Below, in pieces: positions 8,650 through 20,048 of a stretch of 64,000 bases of DNA (position 1 is its first letter; every line of letters starts with the position of its first letter). Location: contig PHEH01000010.1 in NCBI GenBank assembly GCA_002841155.1, positions 1 to 64,000 on the forward strand. Reading direction: 5' to 3'. The notes under the pieces were generated by a model. It did not search any database, was not told the DNA's origin, and saw nothing but the letters and a program-made list of their open reading frames with translations. Source of the DNA: Alphaproteobacteria bacterium HGW-Alphaproteobacteria-18 (lineage in GTDB: Bacteria > Pseudomonadota > Alphaproteobacteria > Caulobacterales > Hyphomonadaceae). The translations under genes and the position numbers were made by a program.

Positions 8650-9302
8650 CGGCGCCGGGCAAGCGCAAGGCCGTCATGCCCCTTGAGGCCGACCTGCTGG
8701 AGCACGATGGCTTCAAAGCGCGGGTCGGCCGCGAGGATTTCCAGGAAGCGGGCAGCGCCCTGCGCCATCACATCGCCGGCAGGCGGCTCCAGGACGGCCC
8801 CTTTGCGCACGACATTGTCTGCCAGCAGGAGACCGCCGGGACGCAACAGGCGGGCGGCCTCGGCAAAGTATTGTGGATACTCGTCCTTATTGGCGTCCAA
8901 AAACACAAGGTCGAAGGGGCCTGTGAGGGTGGCCAGCACATCCAGCGCGCGGCCCGTGAGGATCAGCGCCTGCGACCCGAGGCCAGCTTCGTTGAAAGAC
9001 GCGCGGGCGAAAGCCGCATAGGCGGGGTCAAGCTCCAGCGTGACAAGTTCGCCCTCAGGCGGGAGCGCGCGGCCGAGCCATACGCCGGAATACCCCCCGA
9101 GGGTGCCGATTTCCAGAATACGGCAGGCGCCCGTCAGCCGGGTGAGCAGGTAGAGTAACTTGCCCTGCCCCGCAGAGACTTCGATATGCGGCAATCCCGC
9201 CTCCGCCGCCCGCTGGCGAAGCCGGACGAGGACTTCATCCTCGGATGCAAAAAGACCGTCGATATACTGATCGACGGCCTCAAAGATCTGATTGTCCGGC
9301 AT
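8646..9302 (-). CDS. class I SAM-dependent O-methyltransferase
   Basis: 218 residues of the catechol/caffeoyl-CoA O-methyltransferase family. SAM motif I is EIGTLGGYSGVWLG, followed by LVTLELDP. The metal-binding segment LVFLDANKDEY and the later LLADNVVRKG match the family, whose members methylate hydroxyls of small aromatics with Mg2+. It is encoded immediately after (downstream in genome, upstream in transcription) the SleB-type gene end at 9307, so the two minus-strand genes are possibly co-transcribed. Substrate unknown. Confidence 0.88.
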   Translation of the reverse strand: MPDNQIFEAVDQYIDGLFASEDEVLVRLRQRAAEAGLPHIEVSAGQGKLLYLLTRLTGACRILEIGTLGGYSGVWLGRALPPEGELVTLELDPAYAAFARASFNEAGLGSQALILTGRALDVLATLTGPFDLVFLDANKDEYPQYFAEAARLLRPGGLLLADNVVRKGAVLEPPAGDVMAQGAARFLEILAADPRFEAIVLQQVGLKGHDGLALARRR

Positions 9303-9306
9303 AGCC

Positions 9307-10518
9307 CTACTGCGCGGCGGCGCCGGCGGCTTCCAGCTGGCGGGCGAGATACTCGTCGATGACGACCGGCGCCGGGACGGCCTCTGCCGCTTCCTGGACG
9401 GGCGCAGCCTCGGGGGCCGCTTTCTTGACCGTCTGGACTGACATCAGGCGCGGCGCAGAAGCCGAGACCGTGCGGGTGGAGGTGGTGATGCCAGCGGGCG
9501 CAACGGCCGGGGTGATGGTGTAGTAGCCATCATCGGCGGCGGTCGAGGCATCCGCAAAGAGCAGGCCTTCATCGAGGGCGGCCATGTCGGCTTCCTTCGT
9601 GGCGTCAAGTTCTGCCAGGCGCAGCTCAGTCTGGCGCTTGCGAGCTTCGAAATTGCGTTCCACGCTCGCCCATTCGGCGCCACGCGGGAAGCGGTAGAAG
9701 ATGTGAAGGCCAACCTGCTTGGTTTTGACCAGGCCCGAATTCCAGACCGGATCGACATAGGTGGCGTGATAGTGGGTGGCGCCGCCGGTACGGTCCTCAT
9801 TGAGGCCCATCAGGACATGAGCGGCAATGCGCTGGGCGCGTTCCCAGGCTTCCCCGGCTGGCTTGTTGCGGTCCATCGACCCGTCACAGGTGAAGGTGAA
9901 CTGGCAACCGGTGGTGCGGGTTGCGCCCTGGAACACCACGCCGCAGACGCTGTCTGGGTAGCGGTGGTCGCGGACGCGGTTTGAGATGACTTCGGCAACG
10001 GCGATCTGGCCGTTGATCGGCTCCCAGGCCGATTCGTAATAGACCGCCTGCGCCATGCACATCATCTCGGCATCGATGGTCTCGGCGCGCTGGATCTGCT
10101 CGGGGCGGAAGGATGTGAGGGAAGCGAGCGCCGCGCCATCGCGGTCGCGCATCGCATAGCGGCTCATCGAGGAGTCGATGTCGCGCTTCAGGGTGTATTC
10201 GACGGTGCGCAGCCAGGGCGAGTCCATCAGGGACGGCGTGTGGCTGGCGGTGCGGACGGCGAGGCCGCCATCTTCATAAAGGGCGAGCCGCTCAGCTTCG
10301 GCGCGGAATTCCGCGTCGGCGCGCAGGCCGGCCTGTTGTTCGGCAATCGCTGGCAGGGACACGGACGCTGTCACAGCAACGACGGCAATCATGCCGCCGC
10401 GTATGAACACGTCTCTTTGTTCCTGATCATTCATTCCAAGCCACCACCGTGTGAGCTTTTCACGTAGCCCATTAACCCGGAACAAATTCGTCCGGCTTGG
10501 TTTAAGAAAGCTTAACAT
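9307..10518 (-). CDS. cell wall hydrolase of the SleB/CwlJ family
   Basis: Membrane-anchored murein hydrolase, 403 residues. The Hydrolase_2 domain is clear: MCMAQAVYYESAWEP, AVAEVISNRV, CQFTFTCDGS, GATHYHATYV. This is the fold of SleB lytic transglycosylases, which in non-sporulating proteobacteria act on peptidoglycan. One hydrophobic segment (GGMIAVVAVTASVSLPAIA, residues ~42-60) anchors it or serves as a signal. The ATG at 10518 is chosen because GAGGAG lies 5 bases ahead. The C-terminal 130 residues are Ala/Pro/Val-rich and low complexity. Confidence 0.88.
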   Translation of the reverse strand: MLSFLKPSRTNLFRVNGLREKLTRWWLGMNDQEQRDVFIRGGMIAVVAVTASVSLPAIAEQQAGLRADAEFRAEAERLALYEDGGLAVRTASHTPSLMDSPWLRTVEYTLKRDIDSSMSRYAMRDRDGAALASLTSFRPEQIQRAETIDAEMMCMAQAVYYESAWEPINGQIAVAEVISNRVRDHRYPDSVCGVVFQGATRTTGCQFTFTCDGSMDRNKPAGEAWERAQRIAAHVLMGLNEDRTGGATHYHATYVDPVWNSGLVKTKQVGLHIFYRFPRGAEWASVERNFEARKRQTELRLAELDATKEADMAALDEGLLFADASTAADDGYYTITPAVAPAGITTSTRTVSASAPRLMSVQTVKKAAPEAAPVQEAAEAVPAPVVIDEYLARQLEAAGAAAQ

Positions 10519-10883
10519 CACCACTCCTCTAGTCCCCGGCCGGCAGTTATGGCTCTGCCTGGTGCCCCGGGGTTTCCGAGATTTATCTGTTCATAGAGGC
10601 CGAAAGTGCCCGGCCAGACCCTTGCGGGACTGGAGGGACTTGGCCCACCCGAAACTATCTAGCAATATTTCAGCCAGATTCCTGAGTGACAATTCAGAAA
10701 GCCTCGGAACCGAGCCAGGAGGGCTGATTCGCCTGATGCGCGAGGAAATGGGTTTAATTATCTGAAAACTAACAGAAAAACGGGGCCGCAAGCGACCCCG
10801 TTCGTTTAAATCTTCCTGTCAAGTTGTTGCACAAATGCAACGATCAAGCGTCACGGGCTTTGGGCGTTAACTCCCCAGAACCT
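10519..10883. other. intergenic region between ppdK and the SleB-type gene
   Basis: 365 bases holding the ppdK terminator (10771-10802) and, presumably, the minus-strand promoter for the SleB-type gene. I saw no convincing small gene or RNA in the rest. Confidence 0.6.
10771..10802 (-). terminator. Rho-independent terminator of ppdK
   Basis: Read on the minus strand: AACGGGG pairs with CCCCGTT, continued by CGC/GCG around one mismatch, followed by TTTTTCTGTTTT. It starts about 80 bases after the ppdK stop. Confidence 0.75.
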
Positions 10884-13601
<2,718 letters not shown>

Positions 13602-13752
13602 ACGAAGCGTTCCCCGTGTTCAACTTTGATCTTCCGGCTACCGGTCCCCGGAGCCAGCTTGCAAGTCCTATGCTGCAACCGCGAGCCAATTGCCAGTCAT
13701 GCAATCGTCACGCGAGGCTTTGACGCAAGGTGACAAGGTTGCCGCCCCGCGC

Positions 13753-15969
13753 TCAGCCCTCGATTTTCGAGAAATCGGCGACCTTGTGCAGGGCGCCGCG
13801 CACCGCGACCAAGAGGGCGAGGCGGTTTTCGCGCACCTGAGCGTCCGAATCATTGACCATGACACCCTCGAAGAAGGCATCGACCGGGGCGCGCAAGCCC
13901 GCGAGCGCTGTCATGGCGCCGGCGAAGTCTTCGGCCTTCAGCGGCGCTTCGAGGGCGGCGGTCGTCTCATTCAGGGACGCCCAGAGGGCCAGCTCGGCGG
14001 CGGGGCCTTTGGCGATGAGGGCGGGATCGACTTCCAGGCCTTCGGGCAGCGCGCCCTTCTTCTCTTCGGCTTTGAGGATGTTGGCGGCGCGGCGATAGCC
14101 CGCGAGCAGGGTTGCCCCGTCCTCGGTGGCCAGGAAGGCAGCGAGGGCTTCGACGCGCTTGACGATGAGGACGAGGTCATCCTCGCCGAGTTCGAGCACA
14201 GCATCAATCAAGTCATGACGTTTTCCTTGATCACGCAAAGATTGCTTTAAGCGATCAGCCAAAAATATCAGAACACTCACCACTGTGTCCCAGGCAAAGT
14301 CCTTCGAGACTGAAGTGAATTGCTTTGCTGCTGACTGGCCCAATCTAACTTCGACGGCCTGCTCATAAAATTCGTGAAAGCCATACTCTTCAGAAACCAA
14401 CTTGAGAGTCGCAAGTTTTGCTTTTTCTTCTGCAATTTTCTTAGTTGACAATAGCCGGGCTATTGCTGGGGCCAGCGCTCTAAGAACTCGGACACGGACA
14501 CCATTCTCCACAATAATACGCACTAGGCCTAATGCCGCTCTCCGCAGCGCAAACGGATCTTTCGAGCCTGTCGGCTTCTCATCGATCGCCCAGAAGCCGA
14601 CGAGAGTGTCGAGCTTGTCGGCCAGCGCGACCGCGATTGAGACGGAGTCTGTGGGAACGGAGTCGCTCGGGCCCTGGGGTTTGTAATGGTCGCGGATGGC
14701 GTCGGCGACGCGGGCGTCTTCGCCGGCGGCGAGCGCATAATACCGCCCCATCACACCCTGAAGTTCCGGGAATTCACCCACCATTTCGGAGACGAGGTCA
14801 GCTTTCGCGAGGCGCGCGGCGCGTTCGGCCAGATCAGGGTTTGCGCCAACAGCGGGCGCGAGTTCGCGGGCGAGCGCGGCGACGCGTTCAACCTTGTCGC
14901 CGAGGCTGCCGAGCTCTTCCTTGAAGGCGATGGTTTTGAGTTTTTCGCCCATCACGTCGAGCGGGGTTGCCTTGTCCTTCTCCCAGAAGAAGCGGGCGTC
15001 TGACAGGCGGGCCGACAGCACGCGGGCATTGCCTTCGGCGATCTTGGCGCCGCCATCGGTGGCGGCGATGTTGGCGACGAGGATGAAGTTCGGGGCGAGC
15101 TTGCCGGTCTTTGCGTCATTGGCCGCAAAGTATTTCTGGTGCGTGCGCATCGAGAGGGTGATGACTTCAGGCGGCAGGTCGAGGAAGGCCGGGTCCATCT
15201 GCCCAAGGACGACCACTGGATGCTCGGCAAGGCCCACGACCTCTTCAAGCAGGCCCTTGTCTTCGATCCATTGCAGGCCCGCTTTGGCGCAGGCTGTTTC
15301 GATGCCCGCGAGAATGGCGGCGCGGCGATCGTCGCGGGAGAGGACGACATGCCCCTTCCCTTCGAGCTGGGATTTATAATCGGCCCAGCCGGTGACCGTG
15401 TACGGACCACGGCCATGGACACGGTGGCCTTCGGTTTCGTTGCCGCTGTGGACGCCGCCGACTTCAAACGGCACGACCTTGCCATCCAGCACGCAGACAA
15501 TGCGTTGCAGCGGGCGCACCCAGCGCAGCTCACCGGTGCCCCAGCGCATGGATTTGGGCCAGTGGAAATCGCGGATGATGGCGGGCACGGCCTGCGCGAT
15601 CACGTCGGTCGCGTCGCGGCCGGGAACGGTGGAATAGGCAACGTAGAAGTCGCCCTTCTTGGGATCGGAGACGATGGAGGCCTCGGCAATATCGCTCAGC
15701 CCTGCCCCGCGCAGGAAGCCGGCGATGGCCTGATCGGGCGCGCCGACCTTGGGGCCTTTCTTCTCTTCGCGCACATCGGCCGAGCGCGCGTCGAGCCCTT
15801 CGACCACGGCCGTGAGGCGGCGCGGGCCGGAGACAGCAAAGGCGGTCTTCCAGGCGAGACCTGCCTCTTTCAGCTTGGCCGTCACGGCCGCCAGAAGGTC
15901 GGCCTCCGCCTTCGCCTGCATGCGCGCGGGGATTTCTTCGGAGAAGAGTTCGATCAGAAGGTCAGCCAT
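13753..15969 (-). CDS. glyS: glycyl-tRNA synthetase beta subunit
   Basis: Beta chain of the alpha2beta2 bacterial glycyl-tRNA synthetase, needed for tRNA-Gly binding. 738 residues; opens LLIELFSEEIPARMQ and contains RWGTGELRWVRPLQRI, LSMRTHQKYF and PFALRRAALGLVRI, all typical. The ~100-residue part around residues 480-585 (ARLLSTKKIAEEKAKL to DRLKQSLRDQG) is encoded by DNA of clearly lower GC: by my hand count about 45% over 14221-14520, while flanks look well above 60%. The frame is nevertheless open. The total is longer than the about 690 residues of enterobacterial GlyS. Separated from glyQ by two lipoprotein genes. Confidence 0.96.
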   Translation of the reverse strand: MADLLIELFSEEIPARMQAKAEADLLAAVTAKLKEAGLAWKTAFAVSGPRRLTAVVEGLDARSADVREEKKGPKVGAPDQAIAGFLRGAGLSDIAEASIVSDPKKGDFYVAYSTVPGRDATDVIAQAVPAIIRDFHWPKSMRWGTGELRWVRPLQRIVCVLDGKVVPFEVGGVHSGNETEGHRVHGRGPYTVTGWADYKSQLEGKGHVVLSRDDRRAAILAGIETACAKAGLQWIEDKGLLEEVVGLAEHPVVVLGQMDPAFLDLPPEVITLSMRTHQKYFAANDAKTGKLAPNFILVANIAATDGGAKIAEGNARVLSARLSDARFFWEKDKATPLDVMGEKLKTIAFKEELGSLGDKVERVAALARELAPAVGANPDLAERAARLAKADLVSEMVGEFPELQGVMGRYYALAAGEDARVADAIRDHYKPQGPSDSVPTDSVSIAVALADKLDTLVGFWAIDEKPTGSKDPFALRRAALGLVRIIVENGVRVRVLRALAPAIARLLSTKKIAEEKAKLATLKLVSEEYGFHEFYEQAVEVRLGQSAAKQFTSVSKDFAWDTVVSVLIFLADRLKQSLRDQGKRHDLIDAVLELGEDDLVLIVKRVEALAAFLATEDGATLLAGYRRAANILKAEEKKGALPEGLEVDPALIAKGPAAELALWASLNETTAALEAPLKAEDFAGAMTALAGLRAPVDAFFEGVMVNDSDAQVRENRLALLVAVRGALHKVADFSKIEG

Positions 15970-16069
15970 AGGGCCCTGTCAGTCGCCGGAATTAGGGGTG
16001 GGCACGGCTTACAGCTACGGGCGCCGGGGTCAAGCGGGCGGGACTAGGGATTGCGCAGCGGGGGGCGGC

Positions 16070-16591
16070 TCAGACCCCGCACATGCCTTCGATATTGATC
16101 GCATCGGCATCGACCGGGTCCGTAATACGGATGGTCCCGGTATAGCTTTGATAGTCCCTGCCATCATCGAGCTCCTTCAACTGTAGCTCGACCTCTATGG
16201 GGCGCTCGGTGTTCCGGTAATTCCAGATTTTGGTGCGGCCGGTTTCGGTCTTGGAAACCTGCTCAAGGGAAACCGCCTCGCCTTCCAAACCGATGGCGGC
16301 GGGGGCCGGCACACCGGCAAGTTCAGTAATAAACAGGCGCTCGCCCAGTACGCCGCCCTGGCTGGGGCGATGGAAGCTGCAATAGATCTCGTTTGTTGTC
16401 GGCTCGAAAGTGGTGAGCCTGATGGCGCTGGAGTCGGAAGGCGCCGGGACCGCAGCCTCTTCTGCGACAGGCGGAGCGACAACCGGCGCATGCGGCGGCG
16501 GCAGGACGGGCGTGGGCGATTCAGGTTCCGGCATGCAGGCGCCAAGGGCGAGCGGGAACAACAATGCGGAGAGGACGGATAAAGCTTTCAT
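16070..16591 (-). CDS. lipoprotein, paralogue A of the glyQ-glyS interval
   Basis: 173-residue predicted lipoprotein (lipobox LALGAC) with a Pro-rich linker, then a beta-rich domain. It shares with the next gene the segments EIYCSFHRP, AGVPAPAAIGLEG and the C-terminal GTIRITDP...IEGMCGV, so the two arose by duplication. An excellent ribosome site (AGGAGGCTT) precedes the ATG. It lies about 100 bases upstream of glyS in transcription. The two conserved cysteines (IYC and MCGV) could form a disulfide. Function unknown; a periplasmic location is predicted from the signal. Confidence 0.75.
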   Translation of the reverse strand: MKALSVLSALLFPLALGACMPEPESPTPVLPPPHAPVVAPPVAEEAAVPAPSDSSAIRLTTFEPTTNEIYCSFHRPSQGGVLGERLFITELAGVPAPAAIGLEGEAVSLEQVSKTETGRTKIWNYRNTERPIEVELQLKELDDGRDYQSYTGTIRITDPVDADAINIEGMCGV

Positions 16592-16688
16592 AGGAAGCCT
16601 CCTTTGTGCACATCAACGCAGAGGAGACCGATACGTTCAGTGCGGCGCGCAGTCGAGGCGTGACGGGCGGCGGCGCTGCGGGCGTCGA

Positions 16689-17219
16689 TCAGACCCCGCA
16701 GGTGCCTTCAATGGGAATTATGTCCCCCAGCGCCGGATCGGTGATCCGGATTGTGCCTTCATAGCTGCGGTACTCGGAGCCCTCGGCAGTTTCCGTCAAG
16801 GTCAGCTGGACTTCAACCGGCCGCTGGGCATTGTGGTAGGTCCATACACCCGCGCCCTCCTTTGCCGATTTGGAGACCTCCTCCAGACGGACAGGCTGCC
16901 CCTCCAGACCGATGGCCGCAGGCGCTGGAACACCGGCAATTTCGGTCATGAAGATCAAGTCACCCAGTTCCCCGTTCTGAGCCGGGCGGTGGAAGCTGCA
17001 ATAGATTTCGACGGTGGCAGGCTTGAATGGGCTCAGAGACAGAGTGTCTGCGGCATTGAGCGTATCCCCTTCGTCAGGCTCAGCCGTAGCTATTGCCGGA
17101 GAATGGAATGCCATATCCTGCGGGGTATCCGCATCCAGGCTATCCATCTCGGGGGAAGGATTGCAGGCGCCGACGGACGCGGCAAGTGTGAGCGCAAACA
17201 GGGCGTAAAACGGTTTCAT
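16689..17219 (-). CDS. lipoprotein, paralogue B of the glyQ-glyS interval
   Basis: 176-residue predicted lipoprotein (SVGAC lipobox), tandem paralogue of the gene at 16070. After an acidic, low-complexity linker it carries EIYCSFHRPAQ, IAGVPAPAAIGLEGQ, and ends GTIRITDPALGDIIPIEGTCGV-like (both Cys conserved). GAGGAGA lies before the start. The linker regions of the two paralogues do not align, while the folded domains do, which suggests function lies in the C-terminal domain. No known family recognised. Confidence 0.75.
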   Translation of the reverse strand: MKPFYALFALTLAASVGACNPSPEMDSLDADTPQDMAFHSPAIATAEPDEGDTLNAADTLSLSPFKPATVEIYCSFHRPAQNGELGDLIFMTEIAGVPAPAAIGLEGQPVRLEEVSKSAKEGAGVWTYHNAQRPVEVQLTLTETAEGSEYRSYEGTIRITDPALGDIIPIEGTCGV

Positions 17220-17278
17220 CGGAGGTCTCCTCTGACGTTATCAACGCCTGAGCCTGCGATCCGTTCACCAGAAGTTTC

Positions 17279-18166
17279 TTATGCCTGCTGCTCGGCCCAT
17301 TGGGCGGCGGCGCCGCGGGCGAGGTCGCGGACGCGGGCGATATAGGCCTGGCGCTCGGTGGGGCTGATGGCGCCGCGCGCGTCGATCAGGTTGAAGGTGT
17401 GGGAGGCTTTCAGCGCGTAGTCATAGGCGGGCAGCGGTTTGCCGGCCTCGCGCAGGGCGTTCGACTGGCTCTCGCAATCGGCAAACCAGCGTTTCAGCAT
17501 CTCGACATCGGAATGCTCGAAATTGAACGCGCTCTGCTGGCGCTCATTCTCGAGGAAAACGTCGCCATAGGTGAGCGGGACTTCAGAGGCCGGGTCGTTG
17601 AAGGGCAGGTCATAGACATTATCGACGCCGAAAACGTACATGGCGAGGCGTTCCAGGCCATAGGTCAGCTCGCCGGAGACCGGGAACACGTCGAGGCCGC
17701 CGACCTGCTGGAAATAGGTGTACTGGCTGACTTCCATCCCGTCACACCAGACTTCCCAGCCGAGGCCCCAGGCGCCGACGGTCGGGTTTTCCCAATCGTC
17801 TTCGACAAAGCGGATGTCATGGACGGTGGGGTCGATGCCGATGCGGTAGAGGCTTTCGAGGTAGAGGTCCTGGAGGTTGGCCGGGTTTGGCTTCAGGATG
17901 ACCTGATACTGGTAGTAATGGCCAAGGCGGTTCGGGTTTTCGCCATAGCGGCCATCCTTGGGGCGGCGCGAGGGCTGGACATAGGCGGCGCGCCAGTTCT
18001 TGGGCCCGAGGGCACGCAGGACGGTGGCGGGATGGAGCGTGCCAGCGCCGACTTCCATGTCATAGGGCTGGAGGATCGCGCAGCCTTGCGCGCCCCAATA
18101 GGCCTGAAGCGTCAGGATCAGATCCTGGAAGGATTTGGGCTTGGCGTGGGCTTTTGGGGCAGACAT
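17279..18166 (-). CDS. glyQ: glycyl-tRNA synthetase alpha subunit
   Basis: Catalytic alpha chain of glycyl-tRNA synthetase, 295 residues. Class II signatures are present: [42 protein letters not shown] and [24 protein letters not shown]. The start at 18166 (MSAPKAHAK) is preferred to a longer frame whose first 11 residues (Cys-rich) do not resemble the family. It is transcribed ahead of the two lipoprotein genes and glyS. Confidence 0.97.
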   Translation of the reverse strand: MSAPKAHAKPKSFQDLILTLQAYWGAQGCAILQPYDMEVGAGTLHPATVLRALGPKNWRAAYVQPSRRPKDGRYGENPNRLGHYYQYQVILKPNPANLQDLYLESLYRIGIDPTVHDIRFVEDDWENPTVGAWGLGWEVWCDGMEVSQYTYFQQVGGLDVFPVSGELTYGLERLAMYVFGVDNVYDLPFNDPASEVPLTYGDVFLENERQQSAFNFEHSDVEMLKRWFADCESQSNALREAGKPLPAYDYALKASHTFNLIDARGAISPTERQAYIARVRDLARGAAAQWAEQQA

Positions 18167-18237
18167 GCAGAGATCCCGGCATTTGATACACGCTCGCACC
18201 TAGCGCTGACCGGGCGGGTTCGCAACCGGGAGGCAGC

Positions 18238-18351
18238 CTACCACCAGCCTTTCTTCTTGCTGGTACTATTGTGGTCGCGCGTACCGAAGGCGCCGACGAT
18301 GGCAATGAAGATGCCCAGGGCGAGACTTGAGAGGAAAAGCAGCGTGAACAT
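18238..18351 (-). CDS. 37-residue single-pass membrane peptide
   Basis: A short frame starting MFTLLFLSSLALGIFIAIVG and ending in a Lys/Trp-rich tail (KKKGWW). Residues 1-22 form one hydrophobic helix and the tail is basic, fitting an inner-membrane peptide with N-out/C-in topology. GGGAGA lies about 7 bases before the ATG. It fills the space between the methyltransferase and glyQ on the same strand, 71 bases ahead of glyQ. No family recognised; the good ribosome site and clean TM profile support coding. Confidence 0.6.
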   Translation of the reverse strand: MFTLLFLSSLALGIFIAIVGAFGTRDHNSTSKKKGWW

Positions 18352-18428
18352 GGCATCGTCTCCCGACGTCAGGTTTGCGTCGGCGCCAGTGTGGCGCCTT
18401 TTCCGCAGGGTTCAAGGAAAATCGGACC

Positions 18429-19172
18429 TTACCAGGCCAGGGGATAGCCTTCGATCACAGCCTCCGCGGCCGGGGTGCGGGCGCTGCCGTCATCGGTGTG
18501 GGTGATGAGGGGTGGCAGAAGGGTGAGCGGGCCGCGCTTGAGGCCCTTGCGGCCGCGCACCAGCACGCGGCGGGCGGGCTCGCCCCCTTTCGACGCGACG
18601 GGCAGGACAGTGATCTCTCCGGCCTGACGGTCAAGCTGGGCCAGAAGGCGGGCAAGCTCGGCGGCGCGGTGGACAAGGATGACCGGGGCGCGCGGTTTGG
18701 CGGCGTGGAGCATGGCCTTTATCCACGCCTCCAGAGAGAGGGTTTCGATATAGGCCGAGGCTTTGCCTTCGCCGGGCTCTGATATCTTGCCGGGTTCAAA
18801 ATAAGGGGGGTTGGCGAAGACGAGATCGAAGCGGTTTTCGTGGGGCTTAACCCATTCTGAGGCTTCGGTATTTTCGATGGTCACGCGGGCGCCAAAACCG
18901 TTCAGGTCAGCGCCATTCCTGGCCATTTGAGTGACACTTTGGGACACTTCAAGACCGGTGAAGGACACGTTTGGCATCCTCCAGGCGGCCGGAAGCAGCG
19001 CCCCGCCACACCCGCAGCCAAGCTCCAGCGCCTCCCCCTTATCCAACACCGGCAGGGCCGCGGCGAGGAGGAGCGAGTCGAAGCCCGCGCGGAAGCCTTT
19101 GACAGGCTGAACAAGCCGGACCCGGCCCTGATAGACGGTGTCTTGCGTGGTTTCGGGAGGCGTCAGACTCAC
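18429..19172 (-). CDS. tRNA1(Val) (adenine-N6)-methyltransferase-like protein
   Basis: 247-residue SAM-dependent methyltransferase of the TrmN6/YfiC type. SAM motif I is ALELGCGCGGALLPAAW; the N6-adenine signature NPPYF is near residue 122. Such enzymes methylate A37 of tRNA-Val. The stretch GLEVSQSVTQMARNG after motif I is encoded by a decameric GGGACA-type repeat (18921-18950), yet the length between motifs looks normal. Its start overlaps the stop of the DUF2007 gene by ATGA-type coupling. Family firm; exact tRNA target inferred. Confidence 0.82.
   Translation of the reverse strand: MSLTPPETTQDTVYQGRVRLVQPVKGFRAGFDSLLLAAALPVLDKGEALELGCGCGGALLPAAWRMPNVSFTGLEVSQSVTQMARNGADLNGFGARVTIENTEASEWVKPHENRFDLVFANPPYFEPGKISEPGEGKASAYIETLSLEAWIKAMLHAAKPRAPVILVHRAAELARLLAQLDRQAGEITVLPVASKGGEPARRVLVRGRKGLKRGPLTLLPPLITHTDDGSARTPAAEAVIEGYPLAW
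18921..18950. repeat. decameric repeat, copy within the methyltransferase gene
   Basis: Three units of period 10 (GGCCATTTGA, GTGACACTTT, GGGACACTTC), related to the intergenic array at 94-133 and the array in the NlpC/P60 gene. The weakest of the three copies. Confidence 0.4.
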
Positions 19173-19375
19173 CCCTGCTCGACCCCGGACAGGGCAAGGC
19201 GGGCTTTTGCCAGATCCGGCGCGCGCACCATAAGCCGGCGCGGAAACGCACCGATATTGCCCTCGATCGCAGAAATATGCTGGTCGGCCACGAAGCCTTC
19301 AATTCCCGCTTCAGAGAGCAGGTGCTGAGCATAAGACAGCTTTACCGGATCATTTGTGCGGAGGACTTCCTCCAT
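19169..19375 (-). CDS. DUF2007-family small protein
   Basis: 68 residues with the DUF2007 (putative signal-transducing) pattern: EVLRTNDPVKLSYAQHLLSEAGI, then QHISAIEGNIGAFPRRLMV. The fold is a small ferredoxin-like domain. The ATG at 19375 has TGGAG 6 bases ahead; a GTG at 19387 overlaps the upstream gene stop. It sits between a polyprenyl synthase region and the tRNA methyltransferase, a neighbourhood I recall from other alphaproteobacteria. Function unknown. Confidence 0.8.
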   Translation of the reverse strand: MEEVLRTNDPVKLSYAQHLLSEAGIEGFVADQHISAIEGNIGAFPRRLMVRAPDLAKARLALSGVEQG

Positions 19376-19386
19376 GACAGGCTCCA

Positions 19387-19884
19387 CTACTGGATCTGGC
19401 CACGCAGGTTCATATCGACAGACCGGGCATCATACACCGTCGCCTTGTCAGGCTTGGGATTGGAGCCGGTGACGATTTCGAGCACGGCGGTGGTCTTGCC
19501 GCTGGAACTGCTGCCGCCGAGGGGAATACCGAAACCTACCCCGACCCCGACACTGGAAGAACGGCCATATGACCCGGTGCCGCCACCGATGCTGATCGAC
19601 GAGCCGCTGCTGCGTCCATTCTCTGTATCTGCGTATTCTGCGGTGACCTCAAACCAGTCCTTCCCTTCCATCAAGGTGATCTCGGAGGCCCGCAGGAGCG
19701 CGAGGTTGCGGGCTTTGCCGGCATCCTTGTCTGTATAGGCGATCCTGTGACGGCCGGACTCGATCTGCTGGGACGTATAGCCCATCGCGCCGTCTTTTGA
19801 CGCAGGGCCATAGGCCGGAGTTGTGGCGCAGGCGGCCAGAGAGAGGGCCCCGAGGGCAATGGCAAAGCTTTTCATGGGTTTCAT
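19387..19884 (-). CDS. CC0125/CC1285-family lipoprotein
   Basis: 165-residue predicted lipoprotein (lipobox SLAACA). The conserved block runs HRIAYTDKDAGKARNLALL RASEITL then DWFEV, the typical pattern of the CC0125/CC1285 family described in Caulobacter. A Gly/Ser-rich stretch (GGGTGSYGRSSSVGVGVG) separates it from a C-terminal beta region. The stop overlaps the alternative GTG of the DUF2007 gene, so they form one unit on the minus strand, divergent from the polyprenyl synthase. Function unknown. Confidence 0.75.
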   Translation of the reverse strand: MKPMKSFAIALGALSLAACATTPAYGPASKDGAMGYTSQQIESGRHRIAYTDKDAGKARNLALLRASEITLMEGKDWFEVTAEYADTENGRSSGSSISIGGGTGSYGRSSSVGVGVGFGIPLGGSSSSGKTTAVLEIVTGSNPKPDKATVYDARSVDMNLRGQIQ

Positions 19885-20048
19885 ACCGATCTAAACGCAC
19901 ATACCTGTCGATGGGTTGCACGCTAACCTATTGCCGGGGCCGCGCCAATGCGCTCAAAGGCGTGCGGCCCGGTGCCACGTCGAGCTTGGCCCGGTAATTG
20001 CGTAAATTTACTTATATATAAAAGCTCGTCCTGCCGGAGTGCCCCCGT

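Noticed and set aside
10501-10516. TTAA-N6-TTAA near the start of the SleB-type gene
   Set aside because: The spacer is 6 rather than 7 bases and the site lies within the first codons, so a CtrA box is not supported.
18200-18235. tRNA T-loop-like GGTTCGCAACC
   Set aside because: No cloverleaf, anticodon stem or CCA context could be built around it.
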